From Hesseltinella vesiculosa (lineage: Eukaryota; Mucoromycota; Mucoromycetes; Mucorales; Cunninghamellaceae), in the NCBI GenBank assembly GCA_002104935.1, contig MCGT01000004.1, forward strand, positions 620,001 to 684,000: a stretch of 64,000 nt of DNA. The letters run 5' to 3'. The translations under genes and the position numbers were made by a program. The notes beneath the pieces were generated by a model. That model saw only the letters and a program-made list of their open reading frames with translations. It was not told where the DNA came from and did no database searches. Below, piece by piece: positions 22,059 to 33,872 of this stretch. Every line of letters starts with the position of its first letter. The first letter of the stretch is position 1.

Positions 22059-22229
22059 GATCCAACAGGGAATGAAAGGTGCAAAGAAGAAGAAAGGTTT
22101 TTTTTTTTTCGTTTTTTTTTTTGGATGACCGCCAGCTGCTTGAAAAAAGTACTGCCCAATGTTTATTTTGTTTTTTCTTCTTTTCATTGGCCCTGTGGTT
22201 TTCTTCGATCTGTCCATTAATTCACCAAT

Positions 22230-22932
22230 ATGCTTTGTCGATCCATGCGAACTGCTGGTGTAGCTCACCGATCTGTTGCTCACTACAACCTCCAGCGGTC
22301 CTTGATGTTTACTGCCAAGCGATCGTTTTCTACCCCTGACCAACCTGCCGATCAAGACAAGACCATCTATACTGGCCCCATGGCCAATGTGGCCAAGAAG
22401 CTTAAGCTGTTCTCTGTCACGTCGCTTGGTCTCGGTTGTGGGATCTCGCCTTTTGTGTTTATCATTGACGTGCCGGTGCCCATGATCGCCAAAGCAGCTT
22501 TGGTTGGCGCAGGTGAGGAGGAAAAACGAGCAGCCTTGACCAATTCAATCTGAACATTTCTTTATTTGTTTGCTTTCGATATCAGCTGTGGCCACCAGTG
22601 CGGCTTCGACAGGGTTGATTCAATGGGTGATGTCTCCGTATGTCACCAAGATCACGACGGACCAGCCTAATAACCCGACAGAACTGAATATCCATACGCT
22701 GTCGTTCTTGGCCAAGGATCACGTGACAAAAGTGCCGGTGGATGCTTTGGTGCCGTCGACTCGCATCTTTACAAGTCTGATGGTGGCTGATCCTACAAAT
22801 GTGCAAGGCTCCATTCAAGGCAAACCAACCAAACCCAAGGAGCTATTCTATATCCACCCCGAGCTATGTGAAGAAGACGGCACGGCCATCAAGAAGATCG
22901 TAGATCAAACTGGGATTGGCAAAGGCTTTTAG
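22230..22932 (+). CDS. TMEM70-like mitochondrial membrane protein
   Basis: Two exons, about 210 residues. A basic, Ser/Arg-rich N-terminus (MLCRSMRTAG, later AKRSFSTPD) fits a mitochondrial presequence with a cleavage-like RSFST. The conserved start of the family follows: IYTGPMANVAKKLKLFSVTS. Two hydrophobic segments come next, GLGCGISPFVFIIDVPVP and the segment across the intron, VATSAASTGLIQWVMSP, and then a matrix-type domain. In animals TMEM70 helps assemble ATP synthase and complex I. Assignment to TMEM70 rather than a sister of the TMEM70/186/223 family rests on the YTG(N/P)MA motif. The intron 22512-22586 is in phase. Stop TAG at 22930. Confidence 0.8.
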
Positions 22933-23305
22933 GGGGAAAAGTAGATGTATGATTAAAGAGTAACGCTGAGAATGGGAGATCAACCGAGGTCGGTGATTTT
23001 TTTTTTCCTTGGTGACCCATTTGCGTCTAGAACAAGGTCATTTTTTTTTTCTTGACATCTAACAAACGCCAGTTGACATTTCAACTGTCGCTTCTCAACT
23101 GTTTTTTATTTTATTCACATTCCTAAGTTTGGTGGAAATACTAGTTGACAGATGGGAGGGATGAAGTAAAAAACGTTTATAAAAAAAATGAAATGAGATA
23201 CGAGGAAAGGGGAGGATGACAACTGTGAAGGGGTAAAAAAAAAAAAAAAAAACAGGGGATGTGGGTTACAAAGCAATTTTCTTTTTTTTTTTTTTTTCCC
23301 TCTAT
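22933..23305. other. Convergent intergenic spacer
   Basis: Lies between the 3' ends of the TMEM70-like and GPI-protein genes. It contains several T- and A-runs and no gene. Confidence 0.45.
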
Positions 23306-24193
23306 CTAGAGGAGGTAGACAGCCAAACCAGCAGCAGCCATCAACATGGACCCAGCCACCTTGACTTTGGAAGAACCACTGGTAGCAGCATTGTTGTTGC
23401 CGGCCTTGTCAGCAAAGGCCGAAGAGGCACGAGGGCTGGTGGAGGCACGGGGTGCTGATGAGGCGGAGCCTGAGGCACGAGCAGCAGCAGCGGAGGAGCT
23501 CATGGCATCACCATTGACGGATTGTTGAGGTTTTTGTTCTTCACCATAGGCCTTCTTGCCATTGCCACCGAACTTCTTGCCCTTCTTGCCCTTCTTGTCC
23601 TTCTCGTCATCATCATCATCGTCTTCTTCTTCTTCTTCGCCTTCTTCTTCTTCTTCTTCACCGGTCATACCACCCATGCCCATACCCATGTTATCCATTT
23701 CATCATCATCGTCTTCCTCGTCATCATCATCATCTTCAACCATGTCGTGAGGAGAACCCCAACCAGTGGGCTTGGGCTGTTCAAAAACATGAGTGATTCC
23801 GTTTTGGGCGACACAAAAAGAGATCTTACCCAGGCATTGATATAGGTCTTGGTGGCAGTGACAGTGGTGTATTCAATGACAGGTGGCAAGGTTTCGAATT
23901 CAACACCAGAGACAGAGAGGTAAGGCATACCAAGACCCTTAGCAACCCACTTTTCTTGGTCTTCGATTTCTTCAATTTCGTGGTGCATCATGCTGTCAGC
24001 ATCATTGCCTTTGTGGAACATACCTTTCTTTTGGCTGTCGCTGTTGTGGTTGTTGTTGTTTGTTCTGTGCTTCTTGACTCCACTGGCTAGAGAACAAAGG
24101 CAATTAATTCCGAGTCCCTTCCAAAAGGGCCAGCTTACCAGAGACAACGGAGAAAATGGCAGCGGTGGCAGCGAGAATAGGCAGGGACTTCAT
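23306..24193 (-). CDS. Acidic GPI-anchored surface protein
   Basis: Three exons, about 260 residues. The signal peptide MKSLPILAATAAIFSVVS is encoded by exon 1. Exon 2 gives an Asn/His/Ser stretch and a folded-looking segment (WVAKGLGMPYLSVSGVEFET, then VTATKTYINAW). Exon 3 has a Met/Gly-rich part between two runs of Asp/Glu (one around nt 23700-23745, one around 23615-23660), a Lys-rich patch (DKKGKKGKKFGGNGKK), a Ser/Ala-rich stalk, and a C-terminal hydrophobic tail (VAGSMLMAAAGLAVYLL) after small residues, a typical GPI signal. It is likely a cell-wall or plasma-membrane protein. The acidic runs may bind cations, which is inference. No known family. Confidence 0.75.
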
Positions 24194-24761
24194 GGTCAGA
24201 AAAAAAAAAAGGTTCTCAGCAAATTGAGGGGGAAAAGAGTGAGAAAGAGAAAAAAATTAAAAAAAGGTGAACGTTGGTAGGCGAGGCTTTTAAACGAAAC
24301 GGTGATGTTTTTTTTTTAAAAAAAAATTCATTCATGGAACTCTTTGTTAGCATTGTATATTCCCGACCTACGCTTGAAAATATGTCCTTTTGGGCTAAAT
24401 TGAAAGATCTGTTCTGTTCACGTCGTTTTGACCAGGGAAAAAATAGAATCGCCGCTTGCTTGAACCAAAAAACGCAATGGACCCCATTTCTCTTGTTTTT
24501 TACTCTTTTACAAATGCCTAAAAAAATGGTGATCTTGTCTACCCATGTGATTTGTTTTCACTGCAATCAATTTTCAATTCCTTTTCCATTGTTTGTTTAA
24601 AATTTCCGGAAACCTTGTTTGGATAAACCTCAAGCTTGGTTTTTTTTTCCTTTCCAGCCTGCTGAAGACCGTTGGTGGACCCTGAAAAAAAAGCCAATTG
24701 AACCTCCGCCAGCCACGTAATTTTTTTTTTTCTTTTGCCTTTTTCTCACTTCCATCGTCTT
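24194..24761. other. Divergent promoter region, GPI protein / NAS2
   Basis: No gene seen. A/T runs at 24200-24330. It presumably carries both promoters. Confidence 0.4.
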
Positions 24762-25382
24762 ATGGGGATTCCAATGCCACAAGATACACCTCTTGATCGT
24801 TACCAAGAAGAAGCACGGTTGCTGATCAATCAGCAAGATCAAATCATGACCCGATTAAAAAACCTGGAAATGGAATTACAAGGACATGGTGTGGGTATGG
24901 ATGAACCTTTGATTGATCGCCAAGGATTTCCTCGATCGGACCTTGATGTGGCCTCGGTACGGACGCTACGCCATCAGATTATCTGCTTACGAAACGACCA
25001 TAAAAACGTAATGAGCGAGATTGAAAAGGTGCTCCACCACATTCATCAAGCTCAGCCTCCCAACAACACAGAAACCCTTTCCACCCCAGCTCGCCCAACC
25101 AGCCCCGCGTCCGTGCCGTTTGCCAAAGTCAATGCTGTGGCACCTGATTCACCCGCTTCCATGGCAGGTCTCCAGCGCAATGATTTGATTGTCCAGTTTG
25201 GCACCATTCGTCACGATCACATGCAACCGCTCAGCTCTTTGGCCACCACTGTCCAATCTCATCTGGGCCAACCCCTGCCCGTGGTTGTGTCACGAAACAG
25301 TCAGCTCGTGCAACTCTCCTTGATACCCTCCACAGCTTGGGGTGGCCGTGGTGCCCTTGGCTGTCACATTGTCCCTCTGTAA
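24762..25382 (+). CDS. NAS2: Proteasome assembly chaperone NAS2 (PSMD9)
   Basis: One exon, 206 codons. The N-terminal coiled coil (EEARLLINQQDQIMTRLKNL, then EMELQ) is followed by the conserved DEPLIDRQGFPRSDLDVASV and a second helix (TLRHQIICLRNDHKNVMSEI). The C-terminal half is a PDZ domain with FAKVNAVAPDSPASMAGLQR and NDLIVQFG. This is the whole layout of Nas2/p27, which binds the Rpt5 ATPase during assembly of the 19S proteasome base. Length and motif order are normal. The start is the only ATG before the conserved part. Confidence 0.93.
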   Translation: MGIPMPQDTPLDRYQEEARLLINQQDQIMTRLKNLEMELQGHGVGMDEPLIDRQGFPRSDLDVASVRTLRHQIICLRNDHKNVMSEIEKVLHHIHQAQPPNNTETLSTPARPTSPASVPFAKVNAVAPDSPASMAGLQRNDLIVQFGTIRHDHMQPLSSLATTVQSHLGQPLPVVVSRNSQLVQLSLIPSTAWGGRGALGCHIVPL

Positions 25383-26209
25383 TCACCTTTTTTTTTTTTT
25401 CTGGATCCCTTTTTAAGAAACAGCGTAATAAAAACGTGTTCATTTCGTTGACTCAAATCGTTTTTCCGACCAACCCGTGCTAGCCAAATCCAGTAGCCAT
25501 CCGCCCTTGCTTGGTTACCTAACCACGTCCATGCTTTTTGGTCGTTCTATGCTCCTTTTTATTGTAAATAGTGTTATATATGTATATATATACATGAAGG
25601 GGGCTGCTTATGATGGGTATTGGCAGTGGATGTTGAAACGGGTTTGTTAGTTTCGAGGTTGCACGAGAAAGGGTTCAACCCGATAAGTTTTTTTATGGTA
25701 AGCGGAGACCGAAATATCCTCCATTTTTGTTTCAATCGACGCGTGCTTTGGATTGCTGAAAAAGGGAAAGTGGATGACGATGAAGCTACACTTTTTACGA
25801 GAGTGAAAGTAGCATAGGAAGAAGATACTGTGGAATGGTATCAAAGAAGTCATAGGTCTGGTGAGTTTGACGATGGTTGGCCAATCCCCCTTTTTTTTAC
25901 CAGTTCAATGGGCAGTAGCCAAAAAGAATTTGGCCAAGGAAAGTGACCCTCAGCCAATCTTAAAATCAGCAATGCCCTTTTAGACTTTAGGTGCGGAAAA
26001 ACACTTGCAAAATTTAAAGTTTTTTTTTTTTTTTCACGAAGCACTTTTTTCTTTTCTCTTTCTCCTTGCATTCTTCCCTTTTTTTCTTTCTTGCATTATT
26101 TTGGCAAGGACTGCCTTTTCAGAGTTCATTTTTAAACAGTCGATCACATCTCTCATCGAAAACGCTAGTGATATCCTTTTTTTTTTTTTTTATTTATACA
26201 GCTCGATAA
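25383..26209. other. Spacer upstream of the RhoGEF gene
   Basis: About 830 bp. A TATATATA-type run lies at about 25577-25594. A plus frame at 25620-25817 has no recognisable motif. No gene supported. Confidence 0.4.
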
Positions 26210-29200
26210 ATGAAGGAGGACACCGAGGTAAGAAAATAAGGATTGGGAACCGACCAAATTTGATTTATTTATATTTAAAGGGTGACACCAGCATTCATGC
26301 CACCCCAGCAGACTTACTTGCCAGCCCATTCGACTGTCGGCTACCATTGATATCTGTCCTGGCACATGTGTTTAGTCAAGCCATCGCTTACGCTCATATC
26401 ACTCATCAAGAGGCTTTGAATGTCATCACGTTTATGTTATCCATTCATCCAATCCACCTTCACGAACAGCTCTTCACCACCTTTCTTCACTTGGGGGTCC
26501 TCGAAGCCGTTCCACAAACATCTTATTTTCGTGTGGCTGCTTTTCATACCGCTCATGGCATCTTTACTCCTATCACTTCTTGCTATTCACCAACTTGTCT
26601 ACCTCGTCTACCCTCCTGCTATGCACCAACTTGTCCCAACCGTCAACACCTTCACCACTCTTCCTTGGCCAAGGTAGTCCCCCCCCCCCACAAAATAGAG
26701 TGGAAGCGGGATGGCGCCATTTTCCCATTTTTTCCCCTTTTTCTCACTGTCCATTTTATTTGTTTATTTTTTTCTCAGCCTACCCATTCTTGGCTGCAAC
26801 AGATCCCACGACATATTTTAGAAAAGTCCTATCGCCATGAACTTATGCGCCAGGCCGCCATTGTTGATTTACTCCGCATGGAGCAAAACTACCTGGCTGA
26901 TCTCAAAGTCTTGGACACCGTCTACGCTCCAGCCATCTTGACCACCAACACCTTGACCGCCACCTACCGAATCTCCTTCTTCAACCTATTGTTTGGCAAC
27001 CACGAGGATATCATCAAGATGCATCAGCAGTTTTGCTTGGATGTGTTGCATGCCGGTCAGCAACCAAACCAAGTCCTCTTTCACCACATTGGCAAGCTGA
27101 TTTACGCTCACGTCCACCAGGTCTTCGACACCTATGTCTACTATACCGCAAACCATATCAAAGCTGCCTATGCCCTTCGCATGGAACGCCGCCGTAACCA
27201 CGCTTTTGATCAATGGCTGGATACCCTGGACGGCTCTTCATCCACCCGCCGCCTGGACCTGTCCCATTTCTTGACCTTGCCCACCCTCTGGATCGGCAAG
27301 TTCCGCATGCTGGTCGGTGCCATTCTCAAGCGGACGCCCGCCACCTTCACCATCGACCACGCCGAGCTCCTCGACTGCCTCGGTCTCCTGCACGACCTAC
27401 TCACCACCATGAACGATGCCGCCAACCAAGCAACCCTCGACACTCGCCGCGTCCACGTCATGACTACCTTATCGGAAGCCTTGGATGCCTCGCTTTGGTC
27501 CCTCACCTGCATCGAGGCCCACCAGGCCGTCTTCCCGCACGCCGCCATCCTCGAAAAAGACGGCCATGCTGGGTTCCGGCAGCAACCCACCTTTACGCCC
27601 ACGTCGGTGTCCTCAGCCTCTTTGATGGCTTGCCACGTTTTTTTGTTTGATCATATGCTCTTTATTGCTCAGCCCAAAACTTCCACCGCCAGCAGCACCA
27701 AAGCCTCCACGATGTTACCCATCACCACCTTACCCAACACTTCGGCCTCCACCGCCGGCCAATCCTCTCAGACTGTCCTGCCAACCGGAGACCCCTCCCC
27801 TTCCTTGCCTGGTGACACCAAATCGAAACCTTCCTCCGCCTTGCCCCCTAGTACAGCCACAATCGCTAAATCGGGACCCTCGCACATCAGCAACCTCATG
27901 GACGATTATGTCTTGGTCACCAAGCCCATTCCATTGTCCGCCCTGCTCTTCTCCGAGGACCTCGTCCGCCCCATGCCACCAACGACTCCTTGTCCAGTTG
28001 CTCCTTCCGAGGCCGCTCGCGCCTCGGCCAAAACCCAACCTCCATCGCCCGATCCCGACAGCCAGTCTCCCTTGATCCAGCGGCTGTCTCGTCATGTCTC
28101 CACCCGCCTATCCTCATTGAAAAAGCGACCCTCCTTCCTTTCCCATGCCTCACCCGTTGGCCCTGTACCAGTCAGCAGCAAAAGCACTCCTGTGCCGCAC
28201 GCATCCGATCCCGTCTTCGCCTCCCAAAAACGAATCACCCGAAACCGCAGAAGCTACACAAACGACCCTTTTATGACCATGCCTACCCACCTGTCATCAA
28301 AGTTCACCAGCCACAAAGCAAAGCCCGCCTTTGCCGGGTGCGAGCCGACCCGAGCTCCGTCATCACCCACACCCTCTCTGGCCCCGGACGACCTGGTGTC
28401 GTCGCTCTCGTCCATGTCCAAGAAACAACACCTGCTGGCCTCCTCTTCCAAACTGCGCCAGCGTCTTCGCGCCAGCATGCGCTGGTCCTCTGGCCCTGTC
28501 TACACCTACCAGCAGCACACGTCCACCATCCTGCTCGAATCTCTCTCATCCACCGGCCAGCCACCACTTCTACCCCGTCGTCGGCTTTCCGTCCCGGAAC
28601 TCTCAAACTTCTCGTCATCCACCCACCACCCATCCCCGTCGCTCTCCGTACATCATCCTGGCTCCGCCACTCCCAACCCTGGCACACCTCCTCGCACACG
28701 CCAAACACATCACGCCTTTACGCTACCATCCATGAAAGCCCGCCCGGTGTCCGTGTATGTGACCTCACCCAACACCCCACTCTCCTCCGCCTCGGAAACC
28801 GATGGACCCCTAGACCAGCCCCAAGCACCTGCACGTCACGACCTGCTGCACCCACACCGCCACAGCGCTCATCTGCTCAATGACATCCACCATCACATCT
28901 CCTTTGCCATGTCCACCCCAACGGCCTCACCCACTCCCTCCACCAATGCTTCCCGCGCCTCATCCATATCTGACATCGCTATCAATAGCGTCGATGACCT
29001 GACCACCTGCCAGCTGCAATTCTGCCACGCCGCCTGGACCGACACCACTTACCAGCTGACCTTTGACAGCCCTGTTGAGCGCCAAGAATGGTACGACACC
29101 ATCCAACACTTGCGTGCTCTGCACCACCAGCCATGCACCTTGATACCCCTATGGGAACAGCCCCAGCCGCCTCCTGAACCACTAGACCCACCCATCGACC

Positions 29201-30734
29201 ACCCGCCCTTGGTTCTTGACCTCAGCCCGCCCACCCAACCTACCATGACTTCTTCCTGCTCCACTCAACGCCGCAGCAACAATACCAACCAGCGCTCCTT
29301 TCACCGACTCTCCTCCGTTGTCAGCAGCCTCACCACCGCCCTACCCAACCCAGTCTCACCCAAGTTCACCAAGGCTTCATGGTCTCCAGTCCATTGCGCC
29401 TTGCCTTTTGGTAAGACCAAAAAAAAAAAAAAATGTGTGGCTGTGCCGCGACAGAGGCTCATGCGCTATTCTTCTTTTCCCTTAGAAACGAGCCAAGGCG
29501 AAAAGATGATGGCTCTGGGCACACAGAATGGGGTGTGGATTGGTATGCAGCAGGGCATGAGCGGTACCGAAGCTTCGCATGGACTAGTGCGCGTGATGCC
29601 CATCCAAGGCTGCCATCGTCTGGTACTCTTGGACCGTACCTTGGTTGCCATGAGCAAAACGACCACCGACAAGTGCCTCCTGGCTGCTTATCCCTTGGAC
29701 GCCGATCCTGATCGCACACTAGATTCCATCTCAACCACCAGCGACTTGGATGATTCTCCCTTCAAGAAACCACACCAATCCCACCATCGTTTCCACCGCC
29801 TCCACTCGTATCAATCCGCCAAGAAATGGTACATGGTCAAGCGCAGCGGTGTTATTGCCATGGTTGTCGGCAACCTATATCAACAACCAGTCCTCATATA
29901 CCTGGCCAGCTATGGTGATCATGTCATGGTCGTTGTTGCCGTCTCCAAAAAAGGTTCTGGCGATGCTCCACAGTTCAAAAAAGTCAAGGTAAGCCTGTCA
30001 GCTGCATGAAAACAATGACAGAGTGAACTTACTCTTTTCTCGGCTGTAAAGGAATACCTGGTGAATCTCAAAGACCCTAGTCAAGTGTATTTGCACGACA
30101 ACTTTATCTATGTCCAGTCCAGCAAACATGGGGTTGTTCGCATGCAGCCCAGTCGCCGCCGCGAAAGTCGAGTGCAATGGGAATCGATCTATCAAGGCCC
30201 GTGCCTCCGGTATGTGCACCTGGCTCCAGATCACGGCCTCGTTGTCACCACCACGTCTGCCCACCCGGTAGTTCTCGCCATGCCTCCATCCACATCGGAT
30301 TCCTCAGCAGCTTCGTCCGTGTCTGGCGTTGCCGGCACCATCCACAAGAAGCCCCTGCAATCCTTCGATTTCGAAGCACGCATCTATTCTGTGTCTTTGG
30401 TATATCCCTATTTGATCGCTTTTGGCCTGACCTTGGTCGAGGTGTGGGATGCAGAAAAAGTAAGACAACAGCGCACGCGATCGCAAACCCTTGCTCACTT
30501 TTTTTTTTTTTTTTTTCTTAGGCTACTTTACTGCAAGTCATTCACCAGCCTAGGTTGAGCTGTTTATGTGACACGTCGTTATGCACCACTGAGGACAAGC
30601 CGCCTGTCATTCTTGTTGGCCCAGCTGGGAAGAAAAAACATGGCGATGCAGAGCAGCCGTATCAAATTTACCAGCTGGACGTCACTGATACCCGCCATTC
30701 GCCCTCTCATTTGTACAGCCTTTTGGAATCATGA
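26210..30734 (+). CDS. Rho guanine nucleotide exchange factor (DH-PH-CNH)
   Basis: About 1390 residues. I propose a short first exon (MKEDTE, ATG 26210; donor GTAAG at 26228) joining GDTSIHATPADL; more 5' exons are possible. Order: a degenerate DEP-like region (ISVLAHVFSQAI to LHLGVLEAV), a DH domain (from IVDLLRMEQNYLADLKVLDT, nt about 26860, to FPHAAILEKDGH), PH strands (HVFLFDHMLFIAQ, KPIPLSALL, and far downstream ERQEWYDTIQHLRAL), and a C-terminal CNH domain (MMALGTQNGVWIG to LDVTDTRHSPSHLYSLLES). Introns at about 26676-26779, 29411-29487, 29989-30050 and 30460-30521 keep frame. This is the Rom2/Rgf layout: activation of Rho1, which drives the cell-wall integrity pathway. A long Ser/Pro/Thr/His-rich region interrupts the PH domain. 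Confidence 0.88.
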
Positions 30735-31084
30735 TTCCATTGAGTCATCTTTATTCATATGTGCATTGTTTCGAAAATAAAAATTCCGCAAAAGAGCAAT
30801 CCACATTCAAAAAAAAAAAAAAATAGAGAGAGAGGAAAGCGGTCGTGTCCAATAAAAGTTTTGATTTTTTCAGGCACAAATGGAACAACGGTAGAGACGT
30901 TATGGCCAGCAGAATGCACCAACCTCATAAAAAAAATTGAATTCCCAGCAGAATGACAACATCGTCGCGCATGTCGTTCTTTTATTCTTTTTTTTTTTTT
31001 TTACGCACTAAACTCCTTTTTGATCACAATAGGGAGAGGGGTGACAAGAGTGGTAGCTGTTTCAAAGTTTTCTTTTTCCGTTAG
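30735..31084. other. Convergent spacer with A/T runs
   Basis: Holds the 3' ends of the RhoGEF and PhyH genes. AATAAA-like signals lie near 30775 (plus). No gene. Confidence 0.45.
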
Positions 31085-32152
31085 TCATTCAAAGGGTATG
31101 GCCATTGCAACGGGAAGGTTGGTATCGGGGTCAATGACGGGGCGTTTGCAAAACTGGGGCATGAACGCTCGGCGAAATAGGGACGATTCGTTACCAAGGC
31201 TCTTGTGCCACAAACGGCAATTCATAAACACGATGCTACCAGCAGGGATATTAACGACATGGTGCCCGTGGGCTTCCGAATGTTTGTCTGCCATTGTGCC
31301 GAGATAAAGCGTCCCATTATGCTCATCCACATCGTCCAGTGCAATCCAGCAAGCAATCGTCGGCTCCTTGCGGCATTTCGCATCTTGATAATAGTCCGAG
31401 TCCTGGGTCAAAGATTGAAAAAAGGTCAGCCACCTCATGCATGCTGCTGCGCATTTTTTTTTTTTTACCCGATGCCATTGAAACGTAGACAAGGATTTGG
31501 TCTTTGGAGGTTTGATAATGTACTGCTCATTGAGCTTTGTACGAGGGAAATAAGAAAAGAGTATGATTAGCTTATGTCGTTACTTTCACTCCTGTTGTGC
31601 TATGGCTACCAAGTAGAGCGGTGAGTTTTGTTCCACACTGCCATATAAGAGAGGTCCAGCCCAGCGGGCTAGCTTGCTGGTCATGAATTGAGCCACATCT
31701 GGGGTCAGAGAATCTCGTCGCTTTATGTACGCGATCAAGTCTGTCTTGTAGTCTCGCTCGTCCGCGGTAGGGGCATCAAGAAAACCGCACTCCAAAGGCT
31801 CTTCAACAAGTTGTCAACATATAGTAAAGTAAAGGGTGTGGTCAACCTTTTAGTGATTCCGCGCTTCAGCGAGCCATTTGCGTTTCTACAAATAATTTAC
31901 CAAGGATCCCGCCAAAATCATGCAACAGATCAAATCCTTCTGATGTCACATAGTTGGCAAGTTCATCGGCTTCGCCATGAAGCATGTCGACTTCATCTGC
32001 AGTCAAAGCTGTGTCATGGAAAAAAAAAAAGGTCGGTGTGCCAGTCGTGTGCGCGTGTATTCTCTCCAACTACGGTATCACTTGCCTTTCTCAAGAATGC
32101 AATAACCATGTTCAAGGTAATGCTGAACGTCGTCCTCGGAAATGCTTGTCAT
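31085..32152 (-). CDS. Phytanoyl-CoA dioxygenase family protein
   Basis: Exons assemble as MTSISEDDVQHYLEHGYCIL, ALTADEVDMLHGEADELANY, EPLECGFLDAPTADERDYKT, LNEQYIIKPP and finally the catalytic part. The Fe(II) triad is visible: H and D in FQWHRDSDYY, split by an intron, and the distal His in NCRLWHKSLGN. The oxoglutarate Arg is probably in FRRAFMPQF. CWIALDDVDEHNGTLYLG is the usual PhyH strand. The family hydroxylates alkyl substrates with Fe(II) and 2-oxoglutarate. The substrate is unknown. The first intron begins with GC (AAG/GCAAGT) rather than GT. The start is at 32152; an upstream exon is possible. Stop TGA at 31085. Divergent from the coiled-coil gene at 32288. Confidence 0.85.
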
Positions 32153-32287
32153 GTCAACTAAATTAAGAAAGTGGGAAAAGACGAAAAGTACGAGTGAAAC
32201 AAGGCGAGAATGTTTTATCCTTTTTTTCCGCGGAGCAATTCCCTCTCCCTTTTCCTTCAACTTTTTTTTTCGCAGGTAGTCACAGCC

Positions 32288-33033
32288 ATGGCATCTTTTG
32301 AACCAAGCGATCTTTACGCAGGTACATTTTAGCAGTAACATTAAAGGCATGGCTGAAACATTAACACGCTTGTATTTCGGTTTCTGTTGCTAGATTTAAA
32401 TGAACTCAATCAGCAGCTATTCAAAGTCAATCAGCAAGTGATGGCCTCCACCTTGACCACGTTTGTCCAAGCGTTTGGCGAGGTACAATAAAAATCATAG
32501 TGGCCAGCCAATTTTAACGGGGAACTGATCATCAATAGGAGACTACCGATGCTGGTAAACAAAGCGAAGATGCCGAGCCACCACAACGCAGTTTCGGCAG
32601 GTCTGACCTCACCAAAGCCTTTGTCAGTCTCAGCAGCTGTCCTGCCCAGCTTGATCTAGTCACAAACAATGGCCAAGAGCTTTCCCAGCTGGCGGAAGAA
32701 AGTAGGCCTATAGACAAATGATTGCACATAGAATGCCACTGACAGCCTTTGGTTTTATTTGGGGGTGCCAAAGTGAAACAATCGAGAAACATGATTGACC
32801 AGACAAGGCAAGTGCTGCACAACCAGGAGCAACGACGGGAGCTGGCACATCTCCCATTACAGCAGGAGAAGCAGCAGTACCTGACCGACTTGGAACGACG
32901 CAAAAAGGACTTTTATGCCCAATGGCAACACCAGACTGACAAGCTTGAGGAAACCTTTGCCAAAAAGACCCGAGACTCGATCTTTCGCAACCTTGTCGGC
33001 GCCGATCAATGGTTCAGCGCTGGGAAAAAATGA
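32288..33033 (+). CDS. Coiled-coil protein, weak BLOC-1 subunit 5 likeness
   Basis: Exons read MASFEPSDLYAD, LNELNQQLFKVNQQVMASTL, ETTDAGKQSEDAEPPQRSFG and a last exon from PLVLFGGAKVKQSRNMIDQT to WFSAGKK. The second half is a long charged helix (QEQRRELAHLPLQQEKQQYL, then RRKKDFYAQWQHQTDKLEE), in keeping with coiled coil. Its order, a short amphipathic part and then a long helix, recalls BLOC-1 subunit 5 (Muted), which acts in endosomal sorting, but I hold this weakly. At about 32700-32746 I cannot join exon 3 to the last exon in frame with a normal GT-AG intron; a one-base length error or an odd splice site is needed. AATAAA signals follow at about 33125. Confidence 0.55.
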
Positions 33034-33872
33034 ACACGCTACTACTCTCTCTATCCACAATATTCCCCCACATACCCTCGCACCTTTTTGTAGATATTCA
33101 CTTTTATGCTCGTGATAATGTGAACAATAAATAAAGCCTTGCATTTGCAGCCTTCATCAAGCGATTGGCTTTGTTGTTTGCCATTCTCCTGACTGCGTGT
33201 AGCATGGCCCATCACTTTATCAGGACAAAATCAGTTGAAGCACCATCCACTTGCAGGACCCCTTCCTAGTGTCTCTTTCCTGACGTGTACGAGTCGGACT
33301 CTGTATACTGTAGTCTTGGCTTGTGCGACACTCGAAAATCCAAAGTCCGCAATCCTTCTTCCAGGAGAGCCGCCACTTACACTTATTCATGGAAAGAGTG
33401 TAATTTTTCGCCTGCAGGGCGCCTGTCAAAATCCGAAAGGGGGTCGATCCCCTTTGTTTCTTGAAAAAACAAGTACCTCTTTATTGTTTGGGAGTACTCA
33501 GAACGAGCTAAAATTTTGTAACCTCGAAACTCCAAGCTAAAAAATGTCAAAAAAATCAGAAAATGGTCAACCAAAGTTCAAAATCCGACGCCCGCAGACG
33601 CCAAAAACTCACCCTTTGACCCACAAACCCTGCAGACAAAGCTTGTTACAGCAATAATCTTCTGCAACACATTGGCCACCTCAGTATTAAGAAAATACAC
33701 GTTAAAGCAAATGGATGGCTATGAAAAGAATAACATCGGTAAAAGATTTTGACCTTTGACGCGCCGGCCCTGATTCCCAAGGAAAGGCGCCCGTTTTTTT
33801 TTTCTTTTTTTTTTTTTTTTTTTCTCTCTTTTCTCTTCTCATTTTCCGCAATTCTGTTACCATTTCTTTATC
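33034..33872. other. Spacer between coiled-coil gene and CND1
   Basis: No gene recognised. Short frames on both strands at 33220-33574 lack motifs. A pyrimidine-rich tract (33795-33845) lies just before the CND1 ATG. Confidence 0.4.

Noticed and set aside
27990..28883. 297-codon frame in another phase inside the RhoGEF
   Set aside because: A by-product of the C-rich, Ser/Pro/His-coding sequence. The main frame continues to conserved PH and CNH parts.
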